Source of the DNA: Lactobacillus sp. Sy-1
GTDB taxonomy: Bacteria > Bacillota > Bacilli > Lactobacillales > Lactobacillaceae
NCBI RefSeq assembly: GCF_019303535.1
Contig: NZ_JACCIU010000001.1
Location: 868,001 to 932,000, forward strand
Length of the DNA stretch: 64,000 bases
Reading direction: 5' to 3'
The position numbers and the translations under genes were made by a program. Below, piece by piece: positions 7,916-16,952 of this stretch. Under the pieces are notes generated by a model. It saw only the letters and a program-made list of their open reading frames with translations. It did no database searches and was not told where the DNA came from. Each line of letters begins with the position of its first letter. Positions within the stretch are counted from its first letter, which is position 1.

Positions 7916-9751
7916 TTGAAAACAAGAGACAACATCCGCAATATTGCCATTATTGCCCACGTTGACCACGGTAAAACAACTTTAGTTAACGAACTACTAA
8001 AACAGTCTGATACATTGGACCAACACACAGAAATTGGTGACCGTGCCATGGATACCAATGATATTGAAAAGGAACGTGGAATCACGATTCTTTCAAAGAA
8101 TACCGCTGTTAAATATGGCGATAAGCAAATCAATATCTTGGATACCCCAGGACATGCCGATTTCGGTGGGGAAGTTGAACGTATCATGCGAATGGTTGAT
8201 GGTGTTCTTTTAGTTGTTGATGCATTTGAAGGAACAATGCCACAAACTCGGTTCGTATTGAAAAAGGCCCTCGAACAACACTTGACGCCAATCGTTGTTA
8301 TTAACAAGGTTGACCGTGAAGGAGCTCGTCCTGCTGAAGTGGTTGACGAAGTTCTTGATTTGTTTATCGAATTAGGTGCTGATGAAGACCAACTTGAATT
8401 CCCAGTTCTATATGCTTCAGCTATGAACGGAACTTCAAGCTACAGTGATGATCTTGACTCTCAAGAACACACTATGAAGCCAGTTTTTGATACTATCATT
8501 AAGACAATCCCAGCTCCAATCGATAACTCAGACGAACCATTACAATTCCAAGTTGCAATGCTTGATTATGATGATTTCTTGGGTCGGATCGGAATTGGTC
8601 GGGTCTTCCGTGGTAAGATTAAGGTTGGAGATAACGTTACCGTTATGAAGCTTGACGGAACTACTCAAAACTTCCGGGTTACTAAGTTAATGGGATTCCT
8701 TGGGCTAGCTAAGGTTGACATTGATGAAGCAGAAGCTGGTGACTTGATTGCCGTTTCTGGGATGGAAGATATTAACGTTGGTGAGACCGTTGTTGACCCA
8801 GCTAAGCAAGAACCACTTCCAGTATTGAGAATTGATGAACCAACCCTTCAAATGACATTTGGTTCAAACACTTCACCATTTGTTGGTAAGGATGGGGACT
8901 TTGTTACCGCTCGTCAATTATTTGAACGACTACAACGTGAATTACACACCGACGTTTCACTTCGGGTTGAAGACACTGGCGAACCAGGTTCATGGACTGT
9001 ATCTGGTCGTGGGGAACTTCATTTATCAATCCTAGTGGAAACTCTTAGACGTGAAGGATATGAATTACAAGTATCTCGTCCAAAGGTTATCCTTCGTGAA
9101 GTTGATGGCGAAATGTGTGAACCATTTGAATCTGTTCAAATCGATACTCCAGAAGAATACGCTGGTTCAATTATCGATACCTTATCGCAACGTAAGGGAA
9201 CGATGGAAAACATGGAAAACACTGGAAATGGTCAACAACGTTTGACATTCCTAGTGCCATCTCGTGGTTTGATTGGTTACCCAACTGAATTCCTTTCAAT
9301 TACTCGTGGATACGGAATTATGAACCACAGTTTCTCCAAGTACCTTCCAGTAATTAAGAAGTGGAATCCAGGTCGTAAGAACGGTGCCTTAGTTTCAATT
9401 AACCAAGGAAAGACTACCACTTACGCAATCATGGGAATCGAAAGTCGTGGAACAATCTTTATCGATCCCGGAACTGAAGTATATGAAGGAATGATTGTTG
9501 GTAAGAACAGCCGTGATAACGATATTTCCGTTAACATTACTAAGGGAAAGAAGTTAACCAACGTTCGTGCTTCCGGTTCTGATGATATGGCTAAGATTAA
9601 GGAACCAGAACATTTAACCCTTGAAGAATCATTGGAATTCTTAAACGACGATGAACTTTGTGAAGTAACTCCTCACTTTGTTCGCCTTCGTAAGAAGACC
9701 TTAAACACTAAGCAACGTGAAAAGGAAGCTAAGATGTCCCGTCACGGATAA
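7916..9751 (+). CDS. typA: Translational GTPase TypA/BipA
   Basis: A 611-residue ribosome-associated GTPase of the EF-G/LepA type, linked to 50S assembly and growth at low temperature or under stress. G1 is [10 protein letters not shown]3 is DTPGHADFGGEVERIM and G4 is NKVD. An EF-G-like domain II follows and the C-terminal part ends with KKTLNTKQREKEAK, typical of TypA. The start is TTG 7916, five bases after AAGGGAAGGA; the frame is open back to 7790 but that extension is not family-like. A TATAAT at 7876-7881 is a possible -10. The gene ends in a strong terminator. Confidence 0.96.
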   Translation: MKTRDNIRNIAIIAHVDHGKTTLVNELLKQSDTLDQHTEIGDRAMDTNDIEKERGITILSKNTAVKYGDKQINILDTPGHADFGGEVERIMRMVDGVLLVVDAFEGTMPQTRFVLKKALEQHLTPIVVINKVDREGARPAEVVDEVLDLFIELGADEDQLEFPVLYASAMNGTSSYSDDLDSQEHTMKPVFDTIIKTIPAPIDNSDEPLQFQVAMLDYDDFLGRIGIGRVFRGKIKVGDNVTVMKLDGTTQNFRVTKLMGFLGLAKVDIDEAEAGDLIAVSGMEDINVGETVVDPAKQEPLPVLRIDEPTLQMTFGSNTSPFVGKDGDFVTARQLFERLQRELHTDVSLRVEDTGEPGSWTVSGRGELHLSILVETLRREGYELQVSRPKVILREVDGEMCEPFESVQIDTPEEYAGSIIDTLSQRKGTMENMENTGNGQQRLTFLVPSRGLIGYPTEFLSITRGYGIMNHSFSKYLPVIKKWNPGRKNGALVSINQGKTTTYAIMGIESRGTIFIDPGTEVYEGMIVGKNSRDNDISVNITKGKKLTNVRASGSDDMAKIKEPEHLTLEESLEFLNDDELCEVTPHFVRLRKKTLNTKQREKEAKMSRHG

Positions 9752-9761
9752 AAGCTGCTTT

Positions 9762-9797
9762 TAAAAGAACGAAGAAGTTACTTCTTCGTTCTTTTTT
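9762..9797 (+). terminator. Terminator after typA
   Basis: A 12-bp perfect stem, AAGAACGAAGAA (9764-9775) with TTCTTCGTTCTT (9781-9792), and a five-base loop, followed by a T tract. Confidence 0.93.
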
Positions 9798-9827
9798 TAT
9801 TCAAAATTTAGGGCTAATTACGATATA

Positions 9828-9836
9828 TGATATAAT
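9828..9836 (+). promoter_or_regulatory. Extended -10 promoter for ftsW cluster
   Basis: TGATATAAT is a perfect TGnTATAAT extended -10 placed 38 bases before the ftsW ATG. No good -35 is seen at 17 bases (TTAGGG), which is tolerable for an extended -10. Confidence 0.65.
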
Positions 9837-9873
9837 TAATGTAATTATCGATACTGTTGGAGTCTGATTAAAA

Positions 9874-11073
9874 ATGAAGTTAAAGAGAATAACTAAGGAC
9901 TTGGATTACTTTTTGTTAGTTCCATATGCAATCCTTTGTGTAATTGGAATTATTATGGTGTTTTCCGCGAGTTCGAATATTGAAATGCAAAATGGTGGGA
10001 CGGCAATTAGTTACCTCATCAAGCAGTTAATGTACGTTGTTGTAGGGCTTTTGATGCTAGCTGGGATATTCAGAATTAATCAAAAACAGCTACGTAATGC
10101 GATGTTTATTAGTGCTACCGGTGTTTTTTTTATAATCCTTTTTGTTTATTTAATGGTCTTTGGAAAATCCATTAATGGGTCTGCTGGATGGCTAAACTTC
10201 GGTGGGTTTGGGGTTCAGCCAGCTGAATTTGTGAAGCTATACTTTATTTTGTTATACGCCCGGGTACTTAGTCGTGATGAAAAGAAAATGGAAGTGTTCA
10301 CTAGTTGGAAATCTTTTCTTAAAGCGCATATTAAGACGATGATCACTACCATCATCATTTTAGTTTTAATTCTATTTCTTCCCGATTTAGGGGGGACATT
10401 GATTAACTTTACGATCGTAATCGTCATGATTCTCGCTTCTGGGGTTAGTTATAAACGATCATTTAGAATCTTAGCCGGTTCACTTGCGCTGGCGTATTTA
10501 CTACTCTACCTACTAGCTTTTGGACCCCTTAAGTCGCTAGGCTTTTTGAAGCATAGCTATATGTTCCAGCGGGTGGTAGCTTTTGCTAATCCGTTCGTTC
10601 ACGCCAATGGGATTGGGCAACAACTAGTTAATTCTTACTATGCGATTAGTAACGGTGGAATCTTTGGGAAGGGAATTGGTAATAGTATCCAAAAAACAGG
10701 GTACCTTCCAGAACCGAACACTGATTTTATCATGGCGATTATCTCCGAAGAATTGGGACTTATTGGGGTGTTAATAATTATGGGTCTACTTTGCTTCATG
10801 ATTCTTAGAATTATCACGATTGGTGTGCGTTCTAACGATGGCTATAGTTCATTAATTTGCTACGGAACCGCTACCTACTTAGTAGTTCAAACTTATTTTA
10901 ATGTTGGTGGAGTAACTGGAATCCTCCCGATTACCGGAGTGACCTTTCCGTTTATTAGTTACGGAGGTTCTAGCATGATTACCCTGTGCCTGTGTTTGGG
11001 GTTAGTTTTAAAAATTAGTTACAAACAAAAAATTGCAAGGCGAGAACAGCAAGCTGTGAAAGGTGACTATTAA
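9874..11073 (+). CDS. ftsW: SEDS peptidoglycan glycosyltransferase FtsW
   Basis: A 399-residue integral membrane protein of the SEDS family (FtsW/RodA/SpoVE), which polymerises lipid II during septal or lateral wall growth. About ten hydrophobic segments are present. The family segments GSAGWLNFGGFGVQPAEFVKL, the QLVNSYYAISNGGIFGKGIGNSIQK loop, EPNTDFIMAIISEELG and the final FPFISYGGSS are all intact. The downstream ylbG-rsmD-coaD neighbourhood favours ftsW over rodA. The next gene, ylbG, starts two bases past its stop, so the cluster is one operon. Confidence 0.9.
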   Translation: MKLKRITKDLDYFLLVPYAILCVIGIIMVFSASSNIEMQNGGTAISYLIKQLMYVVVGLLMLAGIFRINQKQLRNAMFISATGVFFIILFVYLMVFGKSINGSAGWLNFGGFGVQPAEFVKLYFILLYARVLSRDEKKMEVFTSWKSFLKAHIKTMITTIIILVLILFLPDLGGTLINFTIVIVMILASGVSYKRSFRILAGSLALAYLLLYLLAFGPLKSLGFLKHSYMFQRVVAFANPFVHANGIGQQLVNSYYAISNGGIFGKGIGNSIQKTGYLPEPNTDFIMAIISEELGLIGVLIIMGLLCFMILRIITIGVRSNDGYSSLICYGTATYLVVQTYFNVGGVTGILPITGVTFPFISYGGSSMITLCLCLGLVLKISYKQKIARREQQAVKGDY

Positions 11074-11075
11074 AT

Positions 11076-11336
11076 TTGAATATTAAAAATCGAATTGGAT
11101 TGATTGTTTATGTCCATTCTGTTAAGCAGACCCGCTTTTTAAAGAAGTATGGCATCTTAGACTACGTATCTAAGCGGATGCACTATGCGGTCCTATACGT
11201 TGATGCTGATGATGCCGAAAAAATAGTAACATTATTAAAAAAGCAAAAAATTGTAAGGACGGTTGAAAAATCGCCGCTAGTGGAACTTTCTGCTAGTTTT
11301 GCTAATAACCAGAGTTTAGATGATGATGATGAATAG
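11076..11336 (+). CDS. YlbG family protein (DUF2129)
   Basis: An 86-residue soluble protein of the YlbG/UPF0298 family, with the RIGLIVYVHSVKQTRFLKKYG opening, YVSKRMHYAVLYVD and EKSPLVEL core. The family is of unknown function and is regularly found beside rsmD and coaD in Firmicutes, as here. The C-terminal DDDDE tail is acidic. The start is TTG 11076, immediately after ftsW, and translation is probably coupled. Confidence 0.85.
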   Translation: MNIKNRIGLIVYVHSVKQTRFLKKYGILDYVSKRMHYAVLYVDADDAEKIVTLLKKQKIVRTVEKSPLVELSASFANNQSLDDDDE

Positions 11337-11348
11337 GGTGAATGAACA

Positions 11349-11912
11349 GTGCGAGTAATTTCAGGTAAATTTGGGAAGCGACCATTAAGGGCGGTTCCAG
11401 GGCGACTAACGCGACCAACAACTGATAAAGTAAAGGAATCCTTATTTAATATCATTGGCCCCTATTTTAACGGGGGCTCCTTTTTAGATTTATTTGCTGG
11501 TTCTGGCGGTGTCGCAATTGAGGCGGTTTCAAGGGGTTTTAATGATGCGACATTGGTTGATAAGCAGTATGCAGCAATTAAGACTATCCAGCAAAACGTA
11601 CAAATGACGAATGAAGCCGACCGGTTTACTGTTATCAAAACAAATGCCGATTTAGCTTTGCAACGGCTTGCTTCTGCTGGAAAAAAATTTGAAATGGTGT
11701 TTTTAGATCCACCCTATAAGCAAGAACAGATGCTTGCCGATTTGGCTACCTTACGGGAGTTAAAGCTATTGACTAGTGGCGCCATGGTAATTTGTGAAAC
11801 TGATAACCAGGCTAAATTATCTGATAATGTTGATGGGTATCAATTAGTTCGGCAAAAGGAATACGGATTAACCGTAATTTCAATTTATAAGTATGAAATG
11901 GAGGCGTCATAG
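11349..11912 (+). CDS. rsmD: 16S rRNA (guanine(966)-N2)-methyltransferase RsmD
   Basis: A 187-residue SAM-dependent methyltransferase that modifies 16S rRNA in the 30S subunit. Family marks include MRVISGKFGKRPLRAVPG, RPTTDKVKESLFNII, the SAM-binding LDLFAGSGGVAIEA and the catalytic DPPY in FLDPPYKQE. The start is GTG 11349. Its stop is two bases before the coaD start, and GGAGG for coaD lies within its last codons. Confidence 0.94.
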   Translation: MRVISGKFGKRPLRAVPGRLTRPTTDKVKESLFNIIGPYFNGGSFLDLFAGSGGVAIEAVSRGFNDATLVDKQYAAIKTIQQNVQMTNEADRFTVIKTNADLALQRLASAGKKFEMVFLDPPYKQEQMLADLATLRELKLLTSGAMVICETDNQAKLSDNVDGYQLVRQKEYGLTVISIYKYEMEAS

Positions 11913-11914
11913 CA

Positions 11915-12403
11915 ATGACTAAGGCTGTTTTTCCCGGCAGTTTTGATCCGGTGACTAATGGACACCTTGATATTATCAAACGGGCTAGTCGCCTTTTTGA
12001 TGAATTAGTAGTGGTTGTTGGTAATAATAGCAAGAAAAGTGGCTGGATTAATCCTACAGAGCGGGTGGCATTGATTGAACAATCCACTACGGATTTAAAA
12101 AACGTGTCGGTTCAATTAACCGATGGATTAATTATTGATTTAATGACCGCAATCGGTGCCAATGTTATTGTTCGCGGGGTTAGAAACACTGGTGATTTTG
12201 ATGCTGAGAAGTCATTAGCAACTTTTAACCACCAGTTAAACCCATCTATTGACACGTTTTTGATGCCCACTAGCCCTCGTTTTGAATCATTATCGTCTTC
12301 ACGAGTGCGTGAACTATGCCATTTTGGCAAACCAGTTGACGACTATGTTTCAAAACCGGTTGCTGATTTTATCAAGGAAAAGTGGGAATTAAATGAAAAA
12401 TAA
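11915..12403 (+). CDS. coaD: Phosphopantetheine adenylyltransferase
   Basis: A 162-residue nucleotidyltransferase for the penultimate step of coenzyme A synthesis, joining AMP to 4'-phosphopantetheine. The FPGSFDPVTNGHLDII opening carries the TxGH nucleotide-binding site. Downstream VVVVGNNSKKS, VIVRGVRNTGDFD and the SSSRVREL stretch, corresponding to the ISSTxVR motif, are present. Its last 11 bases overlap the next gene. Confidence 0.96.
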   Translation: MTKAVFPGSFDPVTNGHLDIIKRASRLFDELVVVVGNNSKKSGWINPTERVALIEQSTTDLKNVSVQLTDGLIIDLMTAIGANVIVRGVRNTGDFDAEKSLATFNHQLNPSIDTFLMPTSPRFESLSSSRVRELCHFGKPVDDYVSKPVADFIKEKWELNEK

Positions 12404-13436
12404 AGGGAAGCATCGTTTTTTTAAAATTGGCTTACCAGTTTTGGTAGTCATCTTAGTTGCGGTTAGTTTTTTGTTACCGTTACCTAAGTATATTGAAGGC
12501 CCTGGTGGGGCTGATAAATTGAGCAACATCGTTAATATTAAGAATCATCCTGATAATCAAAAGGGAAAGTTCATGTTAACCTCGGTCGGAATCATGCAGG
12601 CGACTCCGGCTTCCTATCTTTATGCCAAGTTAAATCCATACTACTCGATTGAAAGTGTTGAGAGCGTGACCGGGGGCCAGAATAGTGCCACTTACGATCG
12701 CCTGCAAACCTTTTATATGCAAAGTGCGATTAATGAAGCAATTTATACTGCCTATCGGGCAGCTGGACAGTCTGTAACTAAGGATTACAAGGGGATTTAC
12801 ATTATTGATGTTTTGAAAACATCTAAGTTTAAGGGATTAATTCACGTTGGAGATACGATTGTCAAAGTGAATGGACATCACTTTAATTCAGCGTTGGGGT
12901 ACCAAAACTACATTCGAAAGCAAAAGGTAGGGGCCCCCCTTAAAATTGGTTATTACCATAATGCTAAGTACCATGAGGTTACTAAGCCTCTAACCAAGTT
13001 GCCAAACACTAACCAAGCTGGGATTGGAATCACTTTAACTGATGATTTAAAGGTTACAACTAAGATTCCGATTAAAGTGGATCCCGGTCAGATTGGTGGG
13101 CCTTCGGGTGGGTTAATGTTTTCACTACAAATTTACAGTCAATTAACTGGCGATAACATCCGGAAGGGTAGAAACATTGCTGGGACCGGGACCATTAATT
13201 CAGATGGATCGGTGGGTGAAATTGGTGGAATTGATAAAAAAATTATTGCTGCGAAACGGAATGGAGCAACGATCTTTTTAGCACCGTATATTAAACCGAC
13301 AAAGGCAGTTAAGGCTGTTGAACCCGGTCACTTAACGAATTATGAATTAGCAGTTAAAACGGCTAAACGGTATGCCCCAAATATGAAGGTTATTCCGGTA
13401 ACGTCATTTAAGGATGCACTGAATAAATTAAAATAA
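12393..13436 (+). CDS. PDZ and Lon-type S16 protease (YlbL/SepM-like)
   Basis: A 347-residue membrane-anchored serine protease. It has a short N-terminal cytoplasmic segment, one hydrophobic helix (about residues 12-28), an extracellular PDZ-like domain (about 130-190; FKGLIHVGDTIVKVNGH) and a C-terminal Lon-type proteolytic domain. The catalytic Ser lies in GGPSGGLMF and the catalytic Lys in GGIDKKIIAA, so the Ser-Lys dyad is intact. Homologues (SepM in streptococci, YlbL in Bacillus) process a competence pheromone or a checkpoint division inhibitor. Here it lies directly upstream of the competence operon, but substrate assignment is inference. It overlaps coaD by 11 bases and ends in its own terminator. 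Confidence 0.9.
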   Translation: MKNKGKHRFFKIGLPVLVVILVAVSFLLPLPKYIEGPGGADKLSNIVNIKNHPDNQKGKFMLTSVGIMQATPASYLYAKLNPYYSIESVESVTGGQNSATYDRLQTFYMQSAINEAIYTAYRAAGQSVTKDYKGIYIIDVLKTSKFKGLIHVGDTIVKVNGHHFNSALGYQNYIRKQKVGAPLKIGYYHNAKYHEVTKPLTKLPNTNQAGIGITLTDDLKVTTKIPIKVDPGQIGGPSGGLMFSLQIYSQLTGDNIRKGRNIAGTGTINSDGSVGEIGGIDKKIIAAKRNGATIFLAPYIKPTKAVKAVEPGHLTNYELAVKTAKRYAPNMKVIPVTSFKDALNKLK

Positions 13437-13442
13437 TTACAC

Positions 13443-13480
13443 AAAAGAGTTAATCCAATCGTTGGGATTAACTCTTTTTA
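13443..13480 (+). terminator. Terminator before comEA
   Basis: AAAAGAGTTAATCC (13443-13456) pairs with GGATTAACTCTTTT (13465-13478). It separates the coaD cluster from the competence operon. Confidence 0.9.
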
Positions 13481-13510
13481 CGTATGTATTTAAAGATAGG
13501 AGGGTAGCAG

Positions 13511-14203
13511 ATGAATAGGATTAAGGAATTAATTGATACTTATCGATATTACATCATTGGCGGGGCGTTAGCCGTTATGCTCATTTTAGCAGGAGTTCTT
13601 TTATTTGGTGGGAATCATTCGGCCCCCAATGACAATGTTAATCAGTTGGCGGAAAGCGGGGTCGCAAATTCTGGTAGCATGAGCGAATCTTCGAGTGTTA
13701 CAACGCTTACCAGTAGTGGATCGTCCTCCAGTCCTGATGGTAAAATGGTGGTCGATATTAAAGGAGCAGTAAAGGATCCAGGAATTTATAAGGTCGGTAC
13801 TGATACCCGGGTTTCAGATTTAGTGGAATTGGCAGGCGGATTTACGAAAGCTGCTGACCATAAAAACGTTAACCTAGCCCAACGATTGAATGACCAACAA
13901 GTAGTTTATATTCCACTGAAGGGGGAGGTGAAGGGCAATGTCCATCTAAGCAATTCTCAGCCATCGCAAACGACCAGCAGCGATTCAATTAGTAATTCTG
14001 GTGATGATAATGGTAAAATTAACATAAATACTGCTGATAAAGAAAAATTACAAACAATAACTGGCATCGGTGAGAAAAAAGCAGAAAATATCATTAGTTA
14101 TCGTGAACAAAAGGGTGCTTTTAAATCGATTGAAGATATTAAAAACGCAGACGGAATTGGTGATAAGATGTTTGAAAATATGAAGGACAGTATTACCGTC
14201 TGA
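13511..14203 (+). CDS. comEA: Competence DNA receptor ComEA
   Basis: A 230-residue membrane-anchored protein that binds double-stranded DNA at the cell surface during natural transformation. It has one N-terminal transmembrane helix (about 14-34), a Ser-rich linker, a SLBB domain (about 77-136; VDIKGAVKDPGIYKV) and a C-terminal helix-hairpin-helix pair (about 166-230; ININTADKEKLQTITGIGEKKA). It appears complete. AGGAGGG precedes the ATG. A TACGTATG sequence 25 bases upstream of the ATG matches the streptococcal com-box at six of eight positions. Confidence 0.93.
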   Translation: MNRIKELIDTYRYYIIGGALAVMLILAGVLLFGGNHSAPNDNVNQLAESGVANSGSMSESSSVTTLTSSGSSSSPDGKMVVDIKGAVKDPGIYKVGTDTRVSDLVELAGGFTKAADHKNVNLAQRLNDQQVVYIPLKGEVKGNVHLSNSQPSQTTSSDSISNSGDDNGKININTADKEKLQTITGIGEKKAENIISYREQKGAFKSIEDIKNADGIGDKMFENMKDSITV

Positions 14204-14233
14204 TTTTCTTTAGAGGCAAGGGGAGTTTTTAAA

Positions 14234-14716
14234 ATGAATAAGAAACGAATTCCATGGGATCAATATTTTATGTTACAAGCCGTATTGCTTTCGACTAGGA
14301 GTACTTGCAATCGCCTTTCAGTGGGGGCTAGTTTAGTACGCGATAAGCGTATTATTGCGGGAGGCTATAATGGTTCCGTTGCTGGGGATGCCCATTGTAC
14401 TGATGAAGGTTGCTACATGGTTGATGGTCACTGTTTAAGAACAATTCATGCAGAAATGAACGCCATTTTACAGTGTGCTAAGTTCGGGGAATCTACGGAC
14501 GGGGCCGAAATTTACGTTACTGATTTTCCATGCCTTCAATGTACCAAAATGTTATTACAGGCAGGAATTGTTAAAATTAATTACCTGCGTAATTATAATA
14601 ACGATGATTATGCCCTCCACCTTTTAAAACTGAAGCAGATTGGATTACACCAGGTTAAGTTGGATAAGGATACGCTAGAACAACTACCATTTAATACCTA
14701 TTTATCTGATAAATAA
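14234..14716 (+). CDS. comEB: ComEB, dCMP deaminase family
   Basis: A 160-residue zinc-dependent deoxycytidylate deaminase family protein. The zinc ligands and catalytic Glu are visible as HAEMNAIL and PCLQCTKML. It converts dCMP to dUMP in known members; in the comE operon it is not clearly required for transformation. It lies between comEA and comEC, as in Bacillus. The following comEC reading frame is in the same frame as comEB, separated only by its TAA. Confidence 0.92.
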   Translation: MNKKRIPWDQYFMLQAVLLSTRSTCNRLSVGASLVRDKRIIAGGYNGSVAGDAHCTDEGCYMVDGHCLRTIHAEMNAILQCAKFGESTDGAEIYVTDFPCLQCTKMLLQAGIVKINYLRNYNNDDYALHLLKLKQIGLHQVKLDKDTLEQLPFNTYLSDK

Positions 14717-14746
14717 ATTTTAAAGAATAATCTAATATTTATTGCG

Positions 14747-16948
14747 TTGCTAATGGTTGCAATCAACACGATGTTTTTTGGTAATTTAATGCTTGGGAGT
14801 TGCCTACTGGTTTATACAGGACTGCGGATTCTATTTTTAAAACAACGTGGACTTTTAATGGTTTTAATTCTTTGTGGAATTGGATTTTCAATTGTTTGTT
14901 TTGTAAACTGCAGGGCGGTTCAAAATAATGAACTCAATCTGGATTCTAATCAATTGATTACCATTAAGGTCCAACCAGATCAAATTAAAATGCGACCAGA
15001 CTACTACTACGGGAAGGCAACGTTGCTAAATGAAAAGCAGCAGGTGCTATTTTCTGGATCGATTCGGCCAGATTCTCCGCTCCAAGCCGGGAATGATTTT
15101 ACCAAACCGCTTTTGCTGGTTGTCCGTGCAGAAGTAAAGCCTATTGAAGCTTCAACCAATCAAAACCAGTTCAATGCTAAGCAATACTACGCTACTCAGT
15201 CGATCACCAACTCAGTTAAAATTAAATCAATTGTTAATCTGTCTGAATCACACCACTTGAATTTAGTTGATATGATCCATAGCTTTCGAATGGGCCTAAT
15301 TAACTATGCTAATCAGTTGCCAAAACCTTTGAATATATATGTACTTAGTCTGATTATTGGTGAAATGACGGATGAGGCTTATGATGAGATAACGGGAATT
15401 AAGCAACTGGGTTTGATTCACTTATTTAGTATTTCAGGTCTCCATGTTTACTATTTTATTAGTATTATTGAACGAATTTTTATTTATCTCCGGATGCGTC
15501 GCGAGCATTACCAGATTTTAATTATTCTGATTCTGCCGTTATATTTTATTTTTTCGGGCTCTTCAGTAGGTTTATTAAGGGCGATTTTAATGGTTGAAGC
15601 AGGCATGCTGGCCAGAACTTTTAAGCTTAGGGTGCGGGGGATTGATATCTGGAGCATTGCATTGATTATTAATTTAATTTTAGCTCCCCGTACATTAATC
15701 CAATTCGGGAGTCAATTAAGTTATGCCCTTTCTTTCGGGCTGATCTTCACGAATAAATTAGGCTTTATTAAGCAAACAATGTTGATGAATGTGATCGGGA
15801 TTCCGTTTATTATTTTTCACGTATATGAGTGGCATTTTTTAACGTTTTTAGCTAATTTATTGATTTTACCGTTATTTTCAATCCTTATTTTTCCGATGGT
15901 TATCGTTGGGATGATTAGCTTTACAGTAATTCCTTTGATTTCAGTTTTGATTGCCAATTTTTTAACCATTTTTGATGGAACGATTAATTGGTTCGGTGCA
16001 TTACCTGGAAATATTTTATTCGGACGGCCACCAGTTTTGGTTGCAACTGGGCTATTTATTATGACCCTGCTTTTAGTTGATAAGCCCAAAATAAGGCGGT
16101 GGCTAATACTTTTTGGCATGTACCTAATTACATTTATGTTGATTCATTTTCCAGTGAACGGTGAGGTAACTTACTTTGACGTTGGGCAGGGGGATAGCTT
16201 TTTAATTCGGACCCCGTTTAATCGATCGGTGAATTTAATTGATACTGGGGGGCGAGTTCTGTTTGGTAAAAACCAGGTGCAAACCAAATTTAATGCTGAA
16301 AAAACCTCCATTAATTATTTAAAGAGTATTGGAATTAATCGGATTGATAATTTATTTATAACCCATCAGGATGCTGACCATAGTGGTGATTTACCAGCCT
16401 TTTTAACCCAAATGAGAGTGGTAAACTTAATCATTCCTGAGGGAATGCAGAATAATCAGAATTTTATGGCTAAAATTAGTGGTAAAATGAACCATACGAA
16501 TTTATTATTGGCAAAGAGTGGAATGCGCTTTTCGAATCGCCAAATTAATATTTACCATCCAGTCGAACCGGGGATTGGGGCTAATGAGGATTCGCTAGTG
16601 ATTGGGACGACGATTAACAAATTAAACTGGTTATTTACTGGTGATTTGGATCAAGCCGGTGAACGAGCCGTTATTAAACAGTATCCGCACTTAAAAGCCA
16701 GCGTATTAAAGGTTGGTCATCACGGGAGCAAGACTTCGACTGCCCCTGAACTACTAGACCAGCTTCATCCTCAGATTGCAATTATTTCTGCTGGACGCAA
16801 TAATCGTTATGGTCATCCGAATTCAGATGTGATGAATGAATTAAATCGGAGACAAATCAAGGTTTATAATACCCAAACGAATGGCATGATTGCATATCGT
16901 TATGGGATGTTTAATAGCGCACATTTTAAAACTTATATGAGTAGGTGA
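14747..16948 (+). CDS. comEC: DNA internalisation channel ComEC
   Basis: A 733-residue competence protein forming the channel that takes single-stranded DNA across the membrane. It has N-terminal hydrophobic segments and an OB-like soluble part, then the competence core (GEMTDEAYDEITGIKQLGLIHLFSISGLHV) with many helices, and a C-terminal metallo-beta-lactamase domain (VTYFDVGQGDSFLI, THQDADHSGD, FTGDLDQ, KVGHHGSKTS). All parts are intact, so it looks functional. The start is unclear: TTG 14747 and ATG 14753 both lack a ribosome site, and the frame is open, and hydrophobic, right back to the comEB stop. Confidence 0.9.
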   Translation: MLMVAINTMFFGNLMLGSCLLVYTGLRILFLKQRGLLMVLILCGIGFSIVCFVNCRAVQNNELNLDSNQLITIKVQPDQIKMRPDYYYGKATLLNEKQQVLFSGSIRPDSPLQAGNDFTKPLLLVVRAEVKPIEASTNQNQFNAKQYYATQSITNSVKIKSIVNLSESHHLNLVDMIHSFRMGLINYANQLPKPLNIYVLSLIIGEMTDEAYDEITGIKQLGLIHLFSISGLHVYYFISIIERIFIYLRMRREHYQILIILILPLYFIFSGSSVGLLRAILMVEAGMLARTFKLRVRGIDIWSIALIINLILAPRTLIQFGSQLSYALSFGLIFTNKLGFIKQTMLMNVIGIPFIIFHVYEWHFLTFLANLLILPLFSILIFPMVIVGMISFTVIPLISVLIANFLTIFDGTINWFGALPGNILFGRPPVLVATGLFIMTLLLVDKPKIRRWLILFGMYLITFMLIHFPVNGEVTYFDVGQGDSFLIRTPFNRSVNLIDTGGRVLFGKNQVQTKFNAEKTSINYLKSIGINRIDNLFITHQDADHSGDLPAFLTQMRVVNLIIPEGMQNNQNFMAKISGKMNHTNLLLAKSGMRFSNRQINIYHPVEPGIGANEDSLVIGTTINKLNWLFTGDLDQAGERAVIKQYPHLKASVLKVGHHGSKTSTAPELLDQLHPQIAIISAGRNNRYGHPNSDVMNELNRRQIKVYNTQTNGMIAYRYGMFNSAHFKTYMSR

Positions 16949-16952
16949 AACA

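Noticed and set aside
7759-8307. 182-codon open frame antisense to the typA start
   Set aside because: It covers the conserved TypA GTPase domain on the opposite strand, has no ribosome site and no recognisable protein content.
12393-12403. Possible frameshift where coaD and the ylbL-like gene overlap
   Set aside because: Both proteins are full length with normal ends; an 11-base overlap is ordinary coupling.
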